Part shown: positions 17,251-25,054 of the stretch, piece by piece
Layout: each line of letters opens with the position of its first letter
Numbering within the stretch: the stretch's first letter is position 1
Assembly: GCA_900767685.1 (NCBI GenBank)
Contig: CAAGAB010000112.1
Span: forward strand, 1 to 25,054
Direction of reading: 5' to 3'
Origin: an uncultured Coprococcus sp.
GTDB taxonomy: Bacteria > Bacillota_A > Clostridia > Lachnospirales > Lachnospiraceae
Length of the DNA: 25,054 nt
Translations under genes and position numbers: made by a program
Notes under the pieces: model-generated
The model's database searches: none
Told to the model about the DNA's origin: nothing
What the model saw: the letters and a program-made list of their open reading frames with translations, nothing else

Positions 17251-17303
17251 AAGAACCCCATCACAGCATATACAAGTCGTGGTGGGGTTCTTATTTGTTA
17301 TTT
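17251..17303 (+). terminator. Terminator of the aldolase gene
   Basis: A 14-bp stem with one G-T pair (17251-17264 with 17279-17292, AAGAACCCC...GGGGTTCTT) is followed by ATTTGTTATTTT. It lies about 85 nt after the stop codon and is the clear end of the fba transcript. Confidence 0.85.
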
Positions 17304-17307
17304 TGGC

Positions 17308-17526
17308 TCTGATTTTGTCTGATAAATAATTGTCATCTTTACGTCAAGTGCTTTTTTTACCAAATCAGCCTGTTTTGAACTCTGATTTCGTCTAATAAAT
17401 ATTTGTCATCTTTACGTCAAGTGCTTTTTATACCAAATCAGCCTGTTTTGGACTCTGATTTCGTTTAATAAATATTTGTCATCTTTACGTCAAGTGCTTT
17501 TTTTACCAAATCAGCCTGTTTTGGTT
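17308..17526. repeat. Three tandem 73-bp repeats
   Basis: Three nearly identical 73-bp units begin at 17308, 17381 and 17454 (TCTGATTT...CAGCCTGTTTTGG). They differ at only a few positions. Each has CTGATTT near the start and AAATCAG near the end, which could pair. On the minus strand each holds TTGACG, 17 bp, then TATTAG, TATTAA or TATCAG, like a promoter. They are non-coding and lie between two converging transcription units. Confidence 0.85.
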
Positions 17527-17809
17527 GAATAAGGATAAAATTATCCATTTTCTCCATTTTATTAAACTGAAAGATACAAAATATCAGGGTATTATCCTAG
17601 AATGCAGTTTTGATTTGAATTTAGGATAATTTTGTAACAAATGCGTTCAAATTCCAGTACAAATAGAAAAACACATTGTTATAAAGCGCTATTGTAGATA
17701 GTATCAAATGAGTTATAAAAAATGGGCTCTAATAAAAAGGACTCAAATGTGTACAGGGGTGGTACAAATAATGAACATGGAAAAAGAACAAGCAAAAATG
17801 GCAAGCAAA
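17527..17809. other. AT-rich non-coding stretch with two dyads
   Basis: No convincing gene is present. Two dyads share the same half-site: GGATAA (17533-17538) with TTATCC (17541-17546), and ATTATCCTA (17591-17599) with TAGGATAAT (17622-17630). A plus-strand promoter-like pair, TTGTTA, 17 bp, TAGTAT, is found near 17678-17706, but nothing clear follows it. Confidence 0.4.
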
Positions 17810-17885
17810 AAAACAAATAAATAAAACAAAATAAGGACAAATCGTTGTTTTAAATGGGATTAATCCATCAACACGTTTTGTCCTT
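17810..17885 (-). terminator. Terminator of the uvrB-uvrA-membrane protein unit
   Basis: AAGGACAAA (17833-17841) and TTTGTCCTT (17877-17885) form a 9-bp stem, with further pairing GTTG/CAAC inside. On the minus strand it is followed by a T-rich tract (ATTTTGTTTTATTTATTTG and beyond). It lies about 60 nt after the stop codon at 17944. Confidence 0.7.
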
Positions 17886-17943
17886 AAAAAATTCTTATAT
17901 TTCATTTATGGCAAAGCCTGATATCTTCAATCCTTTTCTTCTG

Positions 17944-18822
17944 TTATACTGCAGATTCCGCAGTTTCTTTCTCTGACTTCGCCTTTTTCCTGCTGACTGT
18001 CCACCATACAGGCACTGATACCAGAAGAAGTATTGCCGTTACCACGCTGAACCATGCGCCAAAACTGAGACCAGCATTTACTGTTTTGTCCAGCTTGCCA
18101 AGATCTATCAGCGAGAGCACAAACTCGAATATGAGTGCGCCTCCAACGATAACTGATATCACAAGATCAATTATATATGCCACAGTTTTGTTCATAAACG
18201 CACTTATTATATCTGCAACAAGCAATACTGCCACTATAATTACAGATATTACATCTATTCCAAATACTCCAATTATCGTTCTGACATCAGAATCCATATG
18301 TGCATACGGCAAAAATACTGTGATCAAAGCCATGATCATTCCAACAATATTCAACAGATTTGGTATATGTGTTGAACCCTTCTTGACATCTACCGGAACA
18401 TTCTGTCTGTACTCATACCCAACATATCCCATCGGACTGTCATACGGTGTAGACTGCTGACCCGGTTGACCGTATGGTGGCTGCTGGTATGACTGCTGCC
18501 CTGCCGGACCATAGTTCTGCTGCTGTCCCGGTGCGCCATACTGCGGCTGCTGATACGGCTGCTGCCCTGCCAGACCATAGTTCTGCTGCTGTCCCGGTGC
18601 GCTGTACTGCGGCTGCTGCCCTGCCGGACCATAATTCTGCTGCTGTCCCGGTGCGCTGTACTGCGGCTGCTGCCCTGCCGGGCCATAACTCTGCGGCTGT
18701 CCCAGCTGATCATATCCCGACTGTGCTTGTACGTTGTTCAGCATATCTTTCTGTTCCAGATTACCCTCTAATGACAATCTATCATCCTTGCGGATACCAT
18801 CTACATTGTTCTGTTCATCCAT
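17944..18822 (-). CDS. Gln/Pro/Gly/Tyr-rich repeat membrane protein
   Basis: This 292-aa protein has three parts. An acidic N-terminus covers residues 1-45. Then come four tandem low-complexity repeats (46-125) built on YGPAGQQPQYSAPGQQQN, two of 18 residues and two of about 22. The C-terminal domain has four membrane helices, at about residues 157-175, 185-205, 210-235 and 255-280, and a basic tail. The repeat is cytoplasmic or extracellular depending on topology, and no signal peptide is visible. Start choice: GGAGG lies 11 nt before the ATG at 18822. The frame opens at 18858 but that ATG follows the uvrA stop without a spaced site. It is 39 bp behind uvrA and ahead of a terminator, so it is co-transcribed with the repair genes. 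A similar layout occurs in uncharacterised Firmicute membrane proteins. Function unknown. Confidence 0.8.
   Translation of the reverse strand: MDEQNNVDGIRKDDRLSLEGNLEQKDMLNNVQAQSGYDQLGQPQSYGPAGQQPQYSAPGQQQNYGPAGQQPQYSAPGQQQNYGLAGQQPYQQPQYGAPGQQQNYGPAGQQSYQQPPYGQPGQQSTPYDSPMGYVGYEYRQNVPVDVKKGSTHIPNLLNIVGMIMALITVFLPYAHMDSDVRTIIGVFGIDVISVIIVAVLLVADIISAFMNKTVAYIIDLVISVIVGGALIFEFVLSLIDLGKLDKTVNAGLSFGAWFSVVTAILLLVSVPVWWTVSRKKAKSEKETAESAV
18448..18687 (-). repeat. Tandem 54-66-bp coding repeats
   Basis: Four in-frame repeats encode the YGPAGQQ..PGQQQN units of the membrane protein. Two units are 54 bp and two are 66 bp. The near-identical DNA makes length variation between strains likely. Confidence 0.8.
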
Positions 18823-18861
18823 GTTGTCATCTACCTCCGATGTAATTATTCGACACATCCC

Positions 18862-21816
18862 TTACATGCCGAGATACCTCTTCAGATACTGCCCTGTATA
18901 CGACTGAGATATCTTTGCTACTTCTTCCGGAGTTCCACTGGCAATGACCGTTCCACCTCCAGCGCCCCCTTCAGGTCCCATGTCAATAATATAATCTGCG
19001 GTCTTGATGACGTCAAGGTTATGTTCGATAACAACAACCGTATTTCCGCCCTCGCTGAGCCTCCTGAGTATATCCACAAGCCTGTGAACATCAGCAAAAT
19101 GAAGTCCCGTGGTAGGCTCGTCAAGTACATATATTGTCTTTCCTGTTCCACGCCTTGACAACTCGGTTGCAAGCTTGATTCTCTGTGCCTCTCCTCCTGA
19201 CAGAGTGGTGGATGGCTGTCCAAGCCTGATATATCCTAGTCCCACATCTCGCAACGTTTCTATCTTCCTGAGTATTCTCGGAACATTTGCAAAGAACTCA
19301 CATGCCTCATCAACAGTCATATCGAGAACTTCATTGATACTCTTACCCTTGTATTTGACCTCCAGGGTCTCCCTGTTGTATCTCTTTCCTCCGCACACTT
19401 CACATGGCACATATATATCAGGCAGGAAATGCATCTCTATCTTGATTATTCCGTCTCCGCGACACGCCTCACATCGTCCGCCGGATACGTTAAAGCTGAA
19501 TCTTCCCTTGCCGTAACCTCTAGCCTTGGCATCCTTGGTTCCTGCAAACAGATCCCTTATCAGATCAAATGTACCTGTATAGGTAGCCGGATTGGATCTC
19601 GGAGTTCTACCTATAGGTGACTGGTCTATATTAATGATCTTGTCAAGAGCATCATATCCGATGATGTGATCATGCCTTCCTGCTTTAATCCTGCTCTTGT
19701 TGAGTCTTCTCGCCAGTTTCTTGTACAGGATCTCATTTACCAGAGAACTCTTTCCTGAACCAGACACACCCGTCACACATGTCATGATTCCAAGTGGTAT
19801 ATCCACATCTATATGCTTGAGATTGTTCTCATAAGCATTCTTGACAGTGAGCCATCCAGTTGGCTTTCTCCTCACATCCGGAACCTCTATCTTCTTCCTG
19901 CCACTTAAGTAGTCACCGGTGATAGAATTCTCGCACTTCATGATATCCTCTGCGGTTCCCTCTGCAACCACATATCCACCATTTGCACCGGCTCCCGGTC
20001 CTATATCTATGATGTGATCCGCAGCCCTCATAGTGTCCTCGTCATGCTCGACAACGATCAGAGTATTTCCAAGGTCTCTCAGATTCTTGAGAGCAGCTAT
20101 GAGCTTGTCATTATCCCTCTGATGAAGTCCGATACTCGGCTCGTCAAGAATATACGCAACACCGACCAAGCCTGAACCTATCTGCGTTGCAAGTCTAATT
20201 CTCTGCGCCTCACCTCCTGAGAGCGTGCTTGTACCCCTACTCAGGCACAGATAGTCAAGACCCACGTCTATAAGAAAATGCAATCTTGACCTGATCTCCT
20301 TGAGTATAGCTGCGCCTATCATCTTCTGTCTGTCCGTGAGCTCCAGCTCTTTCATGAATTTTGCAAGTTCTGTGATAGGAAGCTCTGTAAGTTCAGCAAT
20401 ATTCTTATCTCCAACCGTCACCGCAAGGGCTGTAGGCTTAAGTCTCTTGCCACCACAGACCTCACACGGAGTTATAGTCATGAATGTCTCATACTCAGCC
20501 TTTGTGGACTCGGCAGATGTCTCCCGGTATCTTCTTGCAACACTCTTCAGAAGTCCTTCAAATGTTATATCATACACACCCTCACCGCGCTGTCCCTTAT
20601 AGTACACCTTAACTGGGCGAGAGTTCTTTCCATATAGTAAGAGATCTTTTATATCCTGTGGGTAATCCTGAAATGGTGTATCCAGAGAGAACCCATATTC
20701 CTCACCGAGTGCCTTGAGTATTGCATTTGAATAGCTCTTGCCATCATTGCATGACTGCCATCCAAGTACCACAATGGCTCCATCATTTATAGACAGACTC
20801 TGATCCGGTATCATAAGATCAGGATCAAATTCCATCTTGAAGCCAAGACCTGCACATGTCGGGCAGGCGCCAAATGGATTGTTGAATGAGAAGCTTCTCG
20901 GCTCTATCTCATCTATGCTGATTCCGCAATCCGGGCATGAAAAGCTGTCTGAAAAATTGATGACAGTATTCTCCTTCTGAACACCGTTCTCATCCCTCTC
21001 CCCGATCACCTCAATCTTCATAAGCCCCTCTGCAAGCTGAATGGCAGTCTCTATGGAATCAGTAAGTCTGCGCTCCACATCCTGTCTGACAACCAGGCGG
21101 TCGACTACTATATCTATGCTGTGTTTCTTATTCTTATCAAGCTTTATCTCCTCCGACAGCTCATACATACTGCCGTCGACTATCACCCTGACAAATCCGC
21201 TCTTCTTTGCCTTCTCAAGAAGCTTTACATGCTCTCCCTTTCGGCCTCTGACCACAGGCGCAAGCACCATGAACTTTGTCCTCTCTGGAAGCTTCATGAT
21301 CTCATCCACCATCTGGTCAACCGTCTGTCTGCTTATGACCTTGCCGCAGTTCGGGCAGTGTGGTATTCCCACTCTTGCATATAAAAGTCTGAAATAGTCA
21401 TATATCTCCGTGACAGTACCAACTGTAGATCGAGGGTTCCTGTTTGTTGACTTCTGATCTATAGAGATAGCCGGTGACAGTCCCTCGATCTTGTCCACGT
21501 CCGGCTTCTCAGCCTGTCCAAGGAACTGTCTAGCATAGGATGACAGAGATTCCATATATCTTCTCTGCCCCTCCGCATATATCGTGTCAAATGCCAGCGA
21601 AGACTTACCCGATCCCGAAAGTCCTGTCACGACGACAAATTTGTCCCTTGGAATCTTGACATTAATATTCTTCAGATTATTTTCACGTGCGCCCTCAATA
21701 GTAATATACTTCCTATCAATATTCCTGCTGGCGTTGAAATAATCATCATCTTTCATGCTCGCATCCGTTATATCCTCCAGATGCTCACTGCGTTCATAAT
21801 TCTTATTGTCTTCCAT
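18862..21816 (-). CDS. uvrA: Excinuclease ABC subunit A
   Basis: This 984-aa DNA damage sensor of nucleotide excision repair works as a dimer and loads UvrB at lesions. Two ABC modules are intact. The first has Walker [10 protein letters not shown] (65-73), signature [15 protein letters not shown] and Walker [15 protein letters not shown]. The second has Walker [10 protein letters not shown], signature [15 protein letters not shown] and [14 protein letters not shown]. Zinc-module cysteine pairs are visible ([38 protein letters not shown]). The N-terminus has about 35 extra residues before the usual [16 protein letters not shown]. An ATG at residue 21 has no ribosome site either, so I kept the first ATG, with AAGG about 10 nt upstream. 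It follows uvrB by 122 bp without a terminator, so it is expected to share the LexA-controlled promoter. Confidence 0.97.
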   Translation of the reverse strand: MEDNKNYERSEHLEDITDASMKDDDYFNASRNIDRKYITIEGARENNLKNINVKIPRDKFVVVTGLSGSGKSSLAFDTIYAEGQRRYMESLSSYARQFLGQAEKPDVDKIEGLSPAISIDQKSTNRNPRSTVGTVTEIYDYFRLLYARVGIPHCPNCGKVISRQTVDQMVDEIMKLPERTKFMVLAPVVRGRKGEHVKLLEKAKKSGFVRVIVDGSMYELSEEIKLDKNKKHSIDIVVDRLVVRQDVERRLTDSIETAIQLAEGLMKIEVIGERDENGVQKENTVINFSDSFSCPDCGISIDEIEPRSFSFNNPFGACPTCAGLGFKMEFDPDLMIPDQSLSINDGAIVVLGWQSCNDGKSYSNAILKALGEEYGFSLDTPFQDYPQDIKDLLLYGKNSRPVKVYYKGQRGEGVYDITFEGLLKSVARRYRETSAESTKAEYETFMTITPCEVCGGKRLKPTALAVTVGDKNIAELTELPITELAKFMKELELTDRQKMIGAAILKEIRSRLHFLIDVGLDYLCLSRGTSTLSGGEAQRIRLATQIGSGLVGVAYILDEPSIGLHQRDNDKLIAALKNLRDLGNTLIVVEHDEDTMRAADHIIDIGPGAGANGGYVVAEGTAEDIMKCENSITGDYLSGRKKIEVPDVRRKPTGWLTVKNAYENNLKHIDVDIPLGIMTCVTGVSGSGKSSLVNEILYKKLARRLNKSRIKAGRHDHIIGYDALDKIINIDQSPIGRTPRSNPATYTGTFDLIRDLFAGTKDAKARGYGKGRFSFNVSGGRCEACRGDGIIKIEMHFLPDIYVPCEVCGGKRYNRETLEVKYKGKSINEVLDMTVDEACEFFANVPRILRKIETLRDVGLGYIRLGQPSTTLSGGEAQRIKLATELSRRGTGKTIYVLDEPTTGLHFADVHRLVDILRRLSEGGNTVVVIEHNLDVIKTADYIIDMGPEGGAGGGTVIASGTPEEVAKISQSYTGQYLKRYLGM

Positions 21817-21938
21817 CTTGATCTAACCTTTTCTCTTTATTATTTATATTCCATATATAGTAATCTACACTTTCTGTGATTACCTTTTCTATCACAACTA
21901 TCATGATCCAATTCACTACTCACCAATCATATTTGCCA

Positions 21939-23927
21939 CTAGTCCTTATCATAATCTCTGAGTGCCGCCTTGTACACCTTGAGCTGATCCCTGATCTCCG
22001 CCGCCACCTCAAAGTTGAGATCCGCTGCCGCCATATTCATCTTCTTGGTCAGCTTGGCGATAACCTTCTGAAGCTCCTTCTTCGTCATAGACTCAGCGTC
22101 CTTATCCTCATCTGGAAGCTCCTCCTTCTTCACCTCTATGGTTATGAGGTCCCTGATACTTTTCTCTATAGTCTTAGGGGTTATTCCATGTTCCTCATTA
22201 TACTTCTGCTGTATCTCACGACGTCTGCTCGTCTCATCGAGGGCATACTTCATAGAACCCGTGATAGTATCCGCATACATGATGACATGTCCATCCACAT
22301 TTCGGGCTGCTCTTCCTATGGTCTGGATGAGCGATGTCTCCGATCTCAGGAAACCTTCCTTGTCAGCATCCAGTATTGCCACCAAAGTAATCTCAGGTAT
22401 ATCAAGTCCCTCTCTCAGAAGGTTGATTCCAACAAGCACGTCGAACACGCCAAGACGGAGATCTCTCACTATCTCAACTCTCTCCATAGTGTCTATATCC
22501 GAGTGCAGATATTTTACCTTTATATCATTATCTCTCATATAGCTGGTGAGGTCCTCAGCCATACGTTTTGTAAGAGTAGTTACAAGCACCTTGTGTCCCT
22601 GCTCAGTCTCCTTGCGGACCTCTTTGAGCAGATCGTCTATCTGTCCCTCAACCGGTCTGACCTCAACCGGCGGATCAAGAAGTCCCGTAGGTCTGATGAT
22701 CTGTTCAGCCATGAGCATCTGGTGTTCTTCCTCGTATTTGCCTGGTGTAGCAGATACGAACATGACCTGATCCAGTTTCTGCTCAAATTCTGAGAAATTG
22801 AGAGGTCTGTTGTCAAGTGCCGACGGAAGCCTGAAGCCGTAGTCCACCAGATTCATCTTACGTGAACGGTCTCCCGAATACATAGCACCAACCTGCGGCA
22901 CTGTCATATGCGACTCATCTATAATAAGAAGGAAGTCATCACCAAAGAAATCCAGCAATGTGCTCGGTGTCTCCCCAGCTGATCTGCCAGCCAGAGGTCC
23001 TGAATAATTCTCTATACCCGAGCAAAATCCAGTCTCCCGCATCATCTCCATGTCAAAGTTGGTTCTCTCCTCGATACGCTGAGCCTCTATTAGCTTATCC
23101 TTTGACTTGAAGTAAGCAACTCTATCCTTGAGTTCTGCCTCGATACGTTTCAGAGCCTTCTCCATCTTCTCCTGTCCAACTACATAGTGGGATGCCGGGA
23201 ACAGACAAGTGTATGTCAGATCCCTCTTTCCCTCTCCGGTGAGCGGGTCAAATTCCGTGATCCTATCTATCTCATCTCCGAAAAATTCTATCCTTATTCC
23301 ATCATCAAATGTAGACACAGGAATGATCTCCAGCACATCCCCACGCACCCTGAACGTACCTCTCTGCAGATCCATGTCATTCCTGTCATACTGTATATCT
23401 GTCAACTCATCGATGACCTGATCCCTGTCCTTTATCATGCCCACTCTGAATGAGAGCATCTGATTCCTATACTCGTCCGGATCACCGATACCATATATAC
23501 ACGATACAGACGCAACCACGATGACGTCCTTCCTATCTATAAGCGCCGCTGTTGCACTATGCCTCATACGGTCAATGTCATCATTTATAGATGAATCCTT
23601 TGCAATATAAGTATCCGTAGACGCAACATATGCCTCCGGCTGGTAATAATCATAGTATGAAACAAAATACTCCACCGCATTATTCGGGAAAAATTCCTTC
23701 ATCTCTCCATAAAGCTGCGCCGCCAAAGTCTTGTTATGTGCAAGAACCAAAGTAGGCTTATTCAGCTGCTGTATGACATTCGCCATGGTGAATGTCTTAC
23801 CTGATCCGGTTACACCAAGCAACGTCTCAAACTGATTACCCTCTTTAAATCCATTCACCAACTTCTCTATAGCCTCCGGCTGATCTCCGGTGGGCTTATA
23901 TTCCGATACCAATTCAAAATGATCCAT
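21939..23927 (-). CDS. uvrB: Excinuclease ABC subunit B
   Basis: This 662-aa protein is the central helicase-like component of nucleotide excision repair. It takes over the lesion from UvrA and recruits UvrC. Motifs run in order: Walker A GVTGSGKT (38-45), the damage-probing beta-hairpin region [15 protein letters not shown]-like [21 protein letters not shown], and motif [11 protein letters not shown]. The C-terminal UVR domain ([20 protein letters not shown] to [10 protein letters not shown]) binds UvrA/UvrC. The length is normal. AGGAG lies 6 nt before the ATG at 23927. It is the first gene of the unit, 28 nt from the predicted transcription start, with a LexA box inside the promoter. Confidence 0.98.
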   Translation of the reverse strand: MDHFELVSEYKPTGDQPEAIEKLVNGFKEGNQFETLLGVTGSGKTFTMANVIQQLNKPTLVLAHNKTLAAQLYGEMKEFFPNNAVEYFVSYYDYYQPEAYVASTDTYIAKDSSINDDIDRMRHSATAALIDRKDVIVVASVSCIYGIGDPDEYRNQMLSFRVGMIKDRDQVIDELTDIQYDRNDMDLQRGTFRVRGDVLEIIPVSTFDDGIRIEFFGDEIDRITEFDPLTGEGKRDLTYTCLFPASHYVVGQEKMEKALKRIEAELKDRVAYFKSKDKLIEAQRIEERTNFDMEMMRETGFCSGIENYSGPLAGRSAGETPSTLLDFFGDDFLLIIDESHMTVPQVGAMYSGDRSRKMNLVDYGFRLPSALDNRPLNFSEFEQKLDQVMFVSATPGKYEEEHQMLMAEQIIRPTGLLDPPVEVRPVEGQIDDLLKEVRKETEQGHKVLVTTLTKRMAEDLTSYMRDNDIKVKYLHSDIDTMERVEIVRDLRLGVFDVLVGINLLREGLDIPEITLVAILDADKEGFLRSETSLIQTIGRAARNVDGHVIMYADTITGSMKYALDETSRRREIQQKYNEEHGITPKTIEKSIRDLITIEVKKEELPDEDKDAESMTKKELQKVIAKLTKKMNMAAADLNFEVAAEIRDQLKVYKAALRDYDKD

Positions 23928-23961
23928 AAAAGTCTCCTACTCTATGCTAAAGCCTGCATCC

Positions 23962-23990
23962 ATTATATCGAACATTCGTTCTTATATCAA
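23962..23990 (-). promoter_or_regulatory. uvrB promoter
   Basis: On the minus strand TTGATA (23985-23990), a 17-bp spacer and a perfect TATAAT (23962-23967) form a near-consensus sigma-A promoter. The predicted start is near 23955. The spacer is almost entirely occupied by the LexA box. Confidence 0.85.
23969..23982. promoter_or_regulatory. LexA (SOS) box
   Basis: CGAACATTCGTTCT matches the Gram-positive SOS operator CGAAC-N4-GTTCG at nine of its ten fixed positions. It lies between the -35 and -10 of the uvrB promoter, where bound LexA would exclude RNA polymerase. Confidence 0.85.
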
Positions 23991-23992
23991 GT

Positions 23993-24040
23993 AAAAACAT
24001 GGCAGTTATTCAAGTTTATTTATCCCCCGAACAACTGCCA
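23993..24040 (-). terminator. Terminator between small ORF and uvrB
   Basis: TGGCAGTT (24000-24007) and AACTGCCA (24033-24040) pair perfectly over 8 bp. On the minus strand the stem is followed by TGTTTTTAC. It lies directly upstream of the uvrB -35 and should isolate uvrB from the preceding unit. The loop is long (25 nt). Confidence 0.6.
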
Positions 24041-24123
24041 CCATGCACCAATTCTTTACCAAATTCAGTAGTCAACGCCTTACTCTCAGCTCCTTCTATG
24101 TCATTCCTTCTATGTCACTCCTT

Positions 24124-24498
24124 CTATGCCACTGATTCGTCCTCATCCAGACATATCTCATAGTGGCCATTCTCATTGACAGTTGCCACGATTCTCTCGA
24201 ATCCCGTATAGAAGTCAATGACATACAAACCATTTGTTCTGTAGATGACTGCCTCTGCATTCATCTCTGAGATCTTCGACATACTGTCTTTCAGTATGCC
24301 CTCGCTGACTCTGATGATCTGCCTTTCTTTGTCAACCTGTCTGTCCTTCTGAATCTCCTTATAATAAAGGAAGAGATTCTCCTCAAGAGCCTTTGACTTA
24401 CAGCTGCATTTGTGAAAATAGCTGCTGATGATCATATAAAGCATGTATGCTGTCTACTGCTGTCTGTGTGATGTTTTCTCTACAAATGAATATCTCAT
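24124..24498 (-). pseudogene. Small ORF interrupted by in-frame TAG
   Basis: The 24498 ATG has an excellent site (GGAGGT, 7 nt spacer) and reads MRYSFVEKTSHRQQ, then a TAG at 24454-24456. The same frame continues through an ATG at 24444 for 106 more codons to position 24124. The downstream part contains a helical, charged segment (residues 15-55 of the 106) and a beta-rich end (AEAVIYRTNGLYVIDFYTGF...). The ATG at 24444 has no ribosome site. I therefore read a 124-codon gene broken by an amber codon. Alternatives are a 14-codon leader peptide followed by a weakly started 106-aa protein, or readthrough. I do not recognise the family. It has its own promoter, long leader and terminator. Confidence 0.5.
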
Positions 24499-24710
24499 AT
24501 TCGTTACCTCCATAATGAAAAATTAAATCTACATATATCTACCAATGTGTTATCAAAAGCTTTACCAACTAACACCCATCCGGCGCCTACTCCTCGGTCT
24601 GTCATTCTTCAGCCGATGACAGTCGCTGTGTCCGTATTCTTTGCTGCCCCGGTCACTGGGCAGATACGTATTCAATTGTCAAATACAATCTGACTCAATG
24701 TCCAAAAGCA

Positions 24711-24773
24711 ACAAAAAAAGAGTCATGATTGCAGAATTGTAGTGCATACAAATCCTAATAATCTTAAACTCTT
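24711..24773 (-). terminator. Attenuator-like hairpin in the leader
   Basis: AAGAGT and GATT on the 5' side pair with AATC and ACTCTT on the 3' side (outer arms 24768-24773 and 24718-24723). An internal TTGTA/TACAA stem is possible, and a run of seven T follows on the minus strand. It would end transcripts at about 115 nt, giving a small RNA or premature termination. Confidence 0.45.
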
Positions 24774-24809
24774 CAACTTAATATATGTTTTATTCAATTT
24801 TCATTATGG

Positions 24810-24828
24810 CATCAGCAATTTGCTGATG
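24810..24828. promoter_or_regulatory. Palindrome at transcription start
   Basis: CATCAGCA-ATT-TGCTGATG is a perfect 8-bp dyad that begins at the predicted start point of the promoter next to it. It could be a repressor operator or a hairpin protecting the RNA 5' end. Confidence 0.5.
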
Positions 24829-24833
24829 TACTT

Positions 24834-24862
24834 GTTATAACATAATATATATTTGGTGTCAA
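24834..24862 (-). promoter_or_regulatory. Strong promoter of the small-ORF leader
   Basis: On the minus strand a perfect TTGACA (24857-24862), 17 bp and TATAAC (24834-24839) form a near-consensus promoter. A second TTGACA lies 11 bp upstream. The predicted start is about 24827. Confidence 0.75.
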
Positions 24863-24913
24863 CACATTGTCAAAATATTTGTAGCAATATTTTTTATACC
24901 AGATAATACTATG

Positions 24914-24953
24914 CTTATAAAACACAAGAGAGCCGGATTTCTCCGACTCTCTT
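24914..24953 (-). terminator. Terminator of the gene cut at the right edge
   Basis: A 12-bp stem with one G-T pair (24926-24937 with 24942-24953, AAGAGAGTCGGA/TCCGGCTCTCTT on the minus strand) has a 4-nt loop and is followed by GTGTTTTAT. It lies about 50 nt after the stop of the partial gene. Confidence 0.65.
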
Positions 24954-24999
24954 AAATATGCATCCACAAATGCATACCCCAATTAGTATCTATAATTTC

Positions 25000-25054
25000 C
25001 TACCTTATCGCATCCTTCATGCTCTTCACATAATCTCTCACATAAGGCACACAG
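25000..25054 (-). CDS. C-terminal end of a gene cut by the window edge
   Basis: The last 17 codons and a TAG stop (25000-25002) encode ...VPYVRDYVKSMKDAIR. Frame choice rests on the terminator behind it and on plausible amino acid use. A different frame (ending near 24983, Cys-rich) is possible. The product cannot be named from so few residues. Confidence 0.4.
   Translation of the reverse strand, partial: CVPYVRDYVKSMKDAIR

Larger units (their letters stand above)
24499..24828 (-). ncRNA. Long structured 5' leader, possible regulatory RNA
   Basis: About 330 nt separate the predicted start point from the small ORF. In transcript order it holds the palindrome at the 5' end, an attenuator-like hairpin with seven U residues (24711-24773), and two clear stems. 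One is CTGCCC...GGGCAG (about 24644-24663). The other is CTGTCAT...ATGACAG (about 24599-24622). A GC-rich stretch (about 24570-24600) follows. I could not match it to a riboswitch or T-box: the T-box GGGTGG.ACCGCG motif is absent. Confidence 0.35.

Noticed and set aside
17308..17526. Tandem repeats as a CRISPR array
   Set aside because: The whole 73-bp unit repeats with no variable spacers and no cas genes are near.
17771..17824. Plus-strand 17-codon ORF (MNMEKEQAKMASKKTNK) with AGGGGTGG upstream
   Set aside because: Its Lys/Asn/Thr-rich end is simply the A-rich complement of the minus-strand terminator T-tract. No supporting conservation can be seen.
24570..24660. T-box or known riboswitch in the leader
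   Set aside because: The T-box antiterminator motif is absent, and I could not match the conserved cores of lysine, SAM or c-di-GMP riboswitches.

Overview
The window reads as chromosomal DNA of a low-to-mid GC Gram-positive gut bacterium of the Lachnospiraceae type (Coprococcus or a relative is my guess, from recall only). Supporting signs are AGGAGG-type ribosome binding sites, a Bacillus/Clostridium-type LexA box, TTGACA/TATAAT promoters and the protein families present. Almost every gene lies on the minus strand. The only confident plus-strand gene is a class II fructose-bisphosphate aldolase.

From right to left, in the direction of most transcription: the tail of a cut-off gene (25000-25054) ends in a terminator. 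A strong promoter with a palindrome at its start point then drives a leader of about 330 nt and a small ORF broken by an in-frame TAG (24124-24498). Next is a uvrB-uvrA-membrane protein unit (23927-17944). Its promoter has a LexA box between the -35 and -10, so it should be SOS controlled. The third gene encodes a Gln/Pro/Gly/Tyr-rich repeat joined to a four-helix membrane domain. The 17.2-17.9 kb gap holds the aldolase terminator, three tandem 73-bp repeats and the uvr-unit terminator. The aldolase (16297-17166) shows strong codon bias and a consensus promoter. To its left are a MacB/FtsX-type ABC transporter fusion (15968-13317), a glycerol-1-phosphate-dehydrogenase-like enzyme (12886-11831) and a rhomboid protease (11772-10642).

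The most interesting block is 10426-3292: three genes that look like a Wadjet/MksBEF-type condensin. They are a JetA-family protein (kleisin-like role), a JetB/MksE-like protein of about 240 aa, and a very long SMC-like ATPase of 1491 aa (JetC-like). jetB and jetC overlap by 8 nt. No JetD (Toprim nuclease) is present in the window, and the SMC protein has Asn where the Walker B catalytic Glu is expected. A large imperfect inverted repeat of about 200 bp fills the jetA-jetB gap. This is either a nuclease-less Wadjet-like system or a chromosomal MksBEF-like condensin.

Left of it, and possibly in the same transcript, are three membrane proteins: a DUF975-like/PF06541-like fusion, a TraX-family protein and a two-helix protein with a C-terminal zinc ribbon. 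The translation start of the TraX gene is present in three tandem, diverged copies.

All family names come from reading motifs and from memory. No database search was possible.
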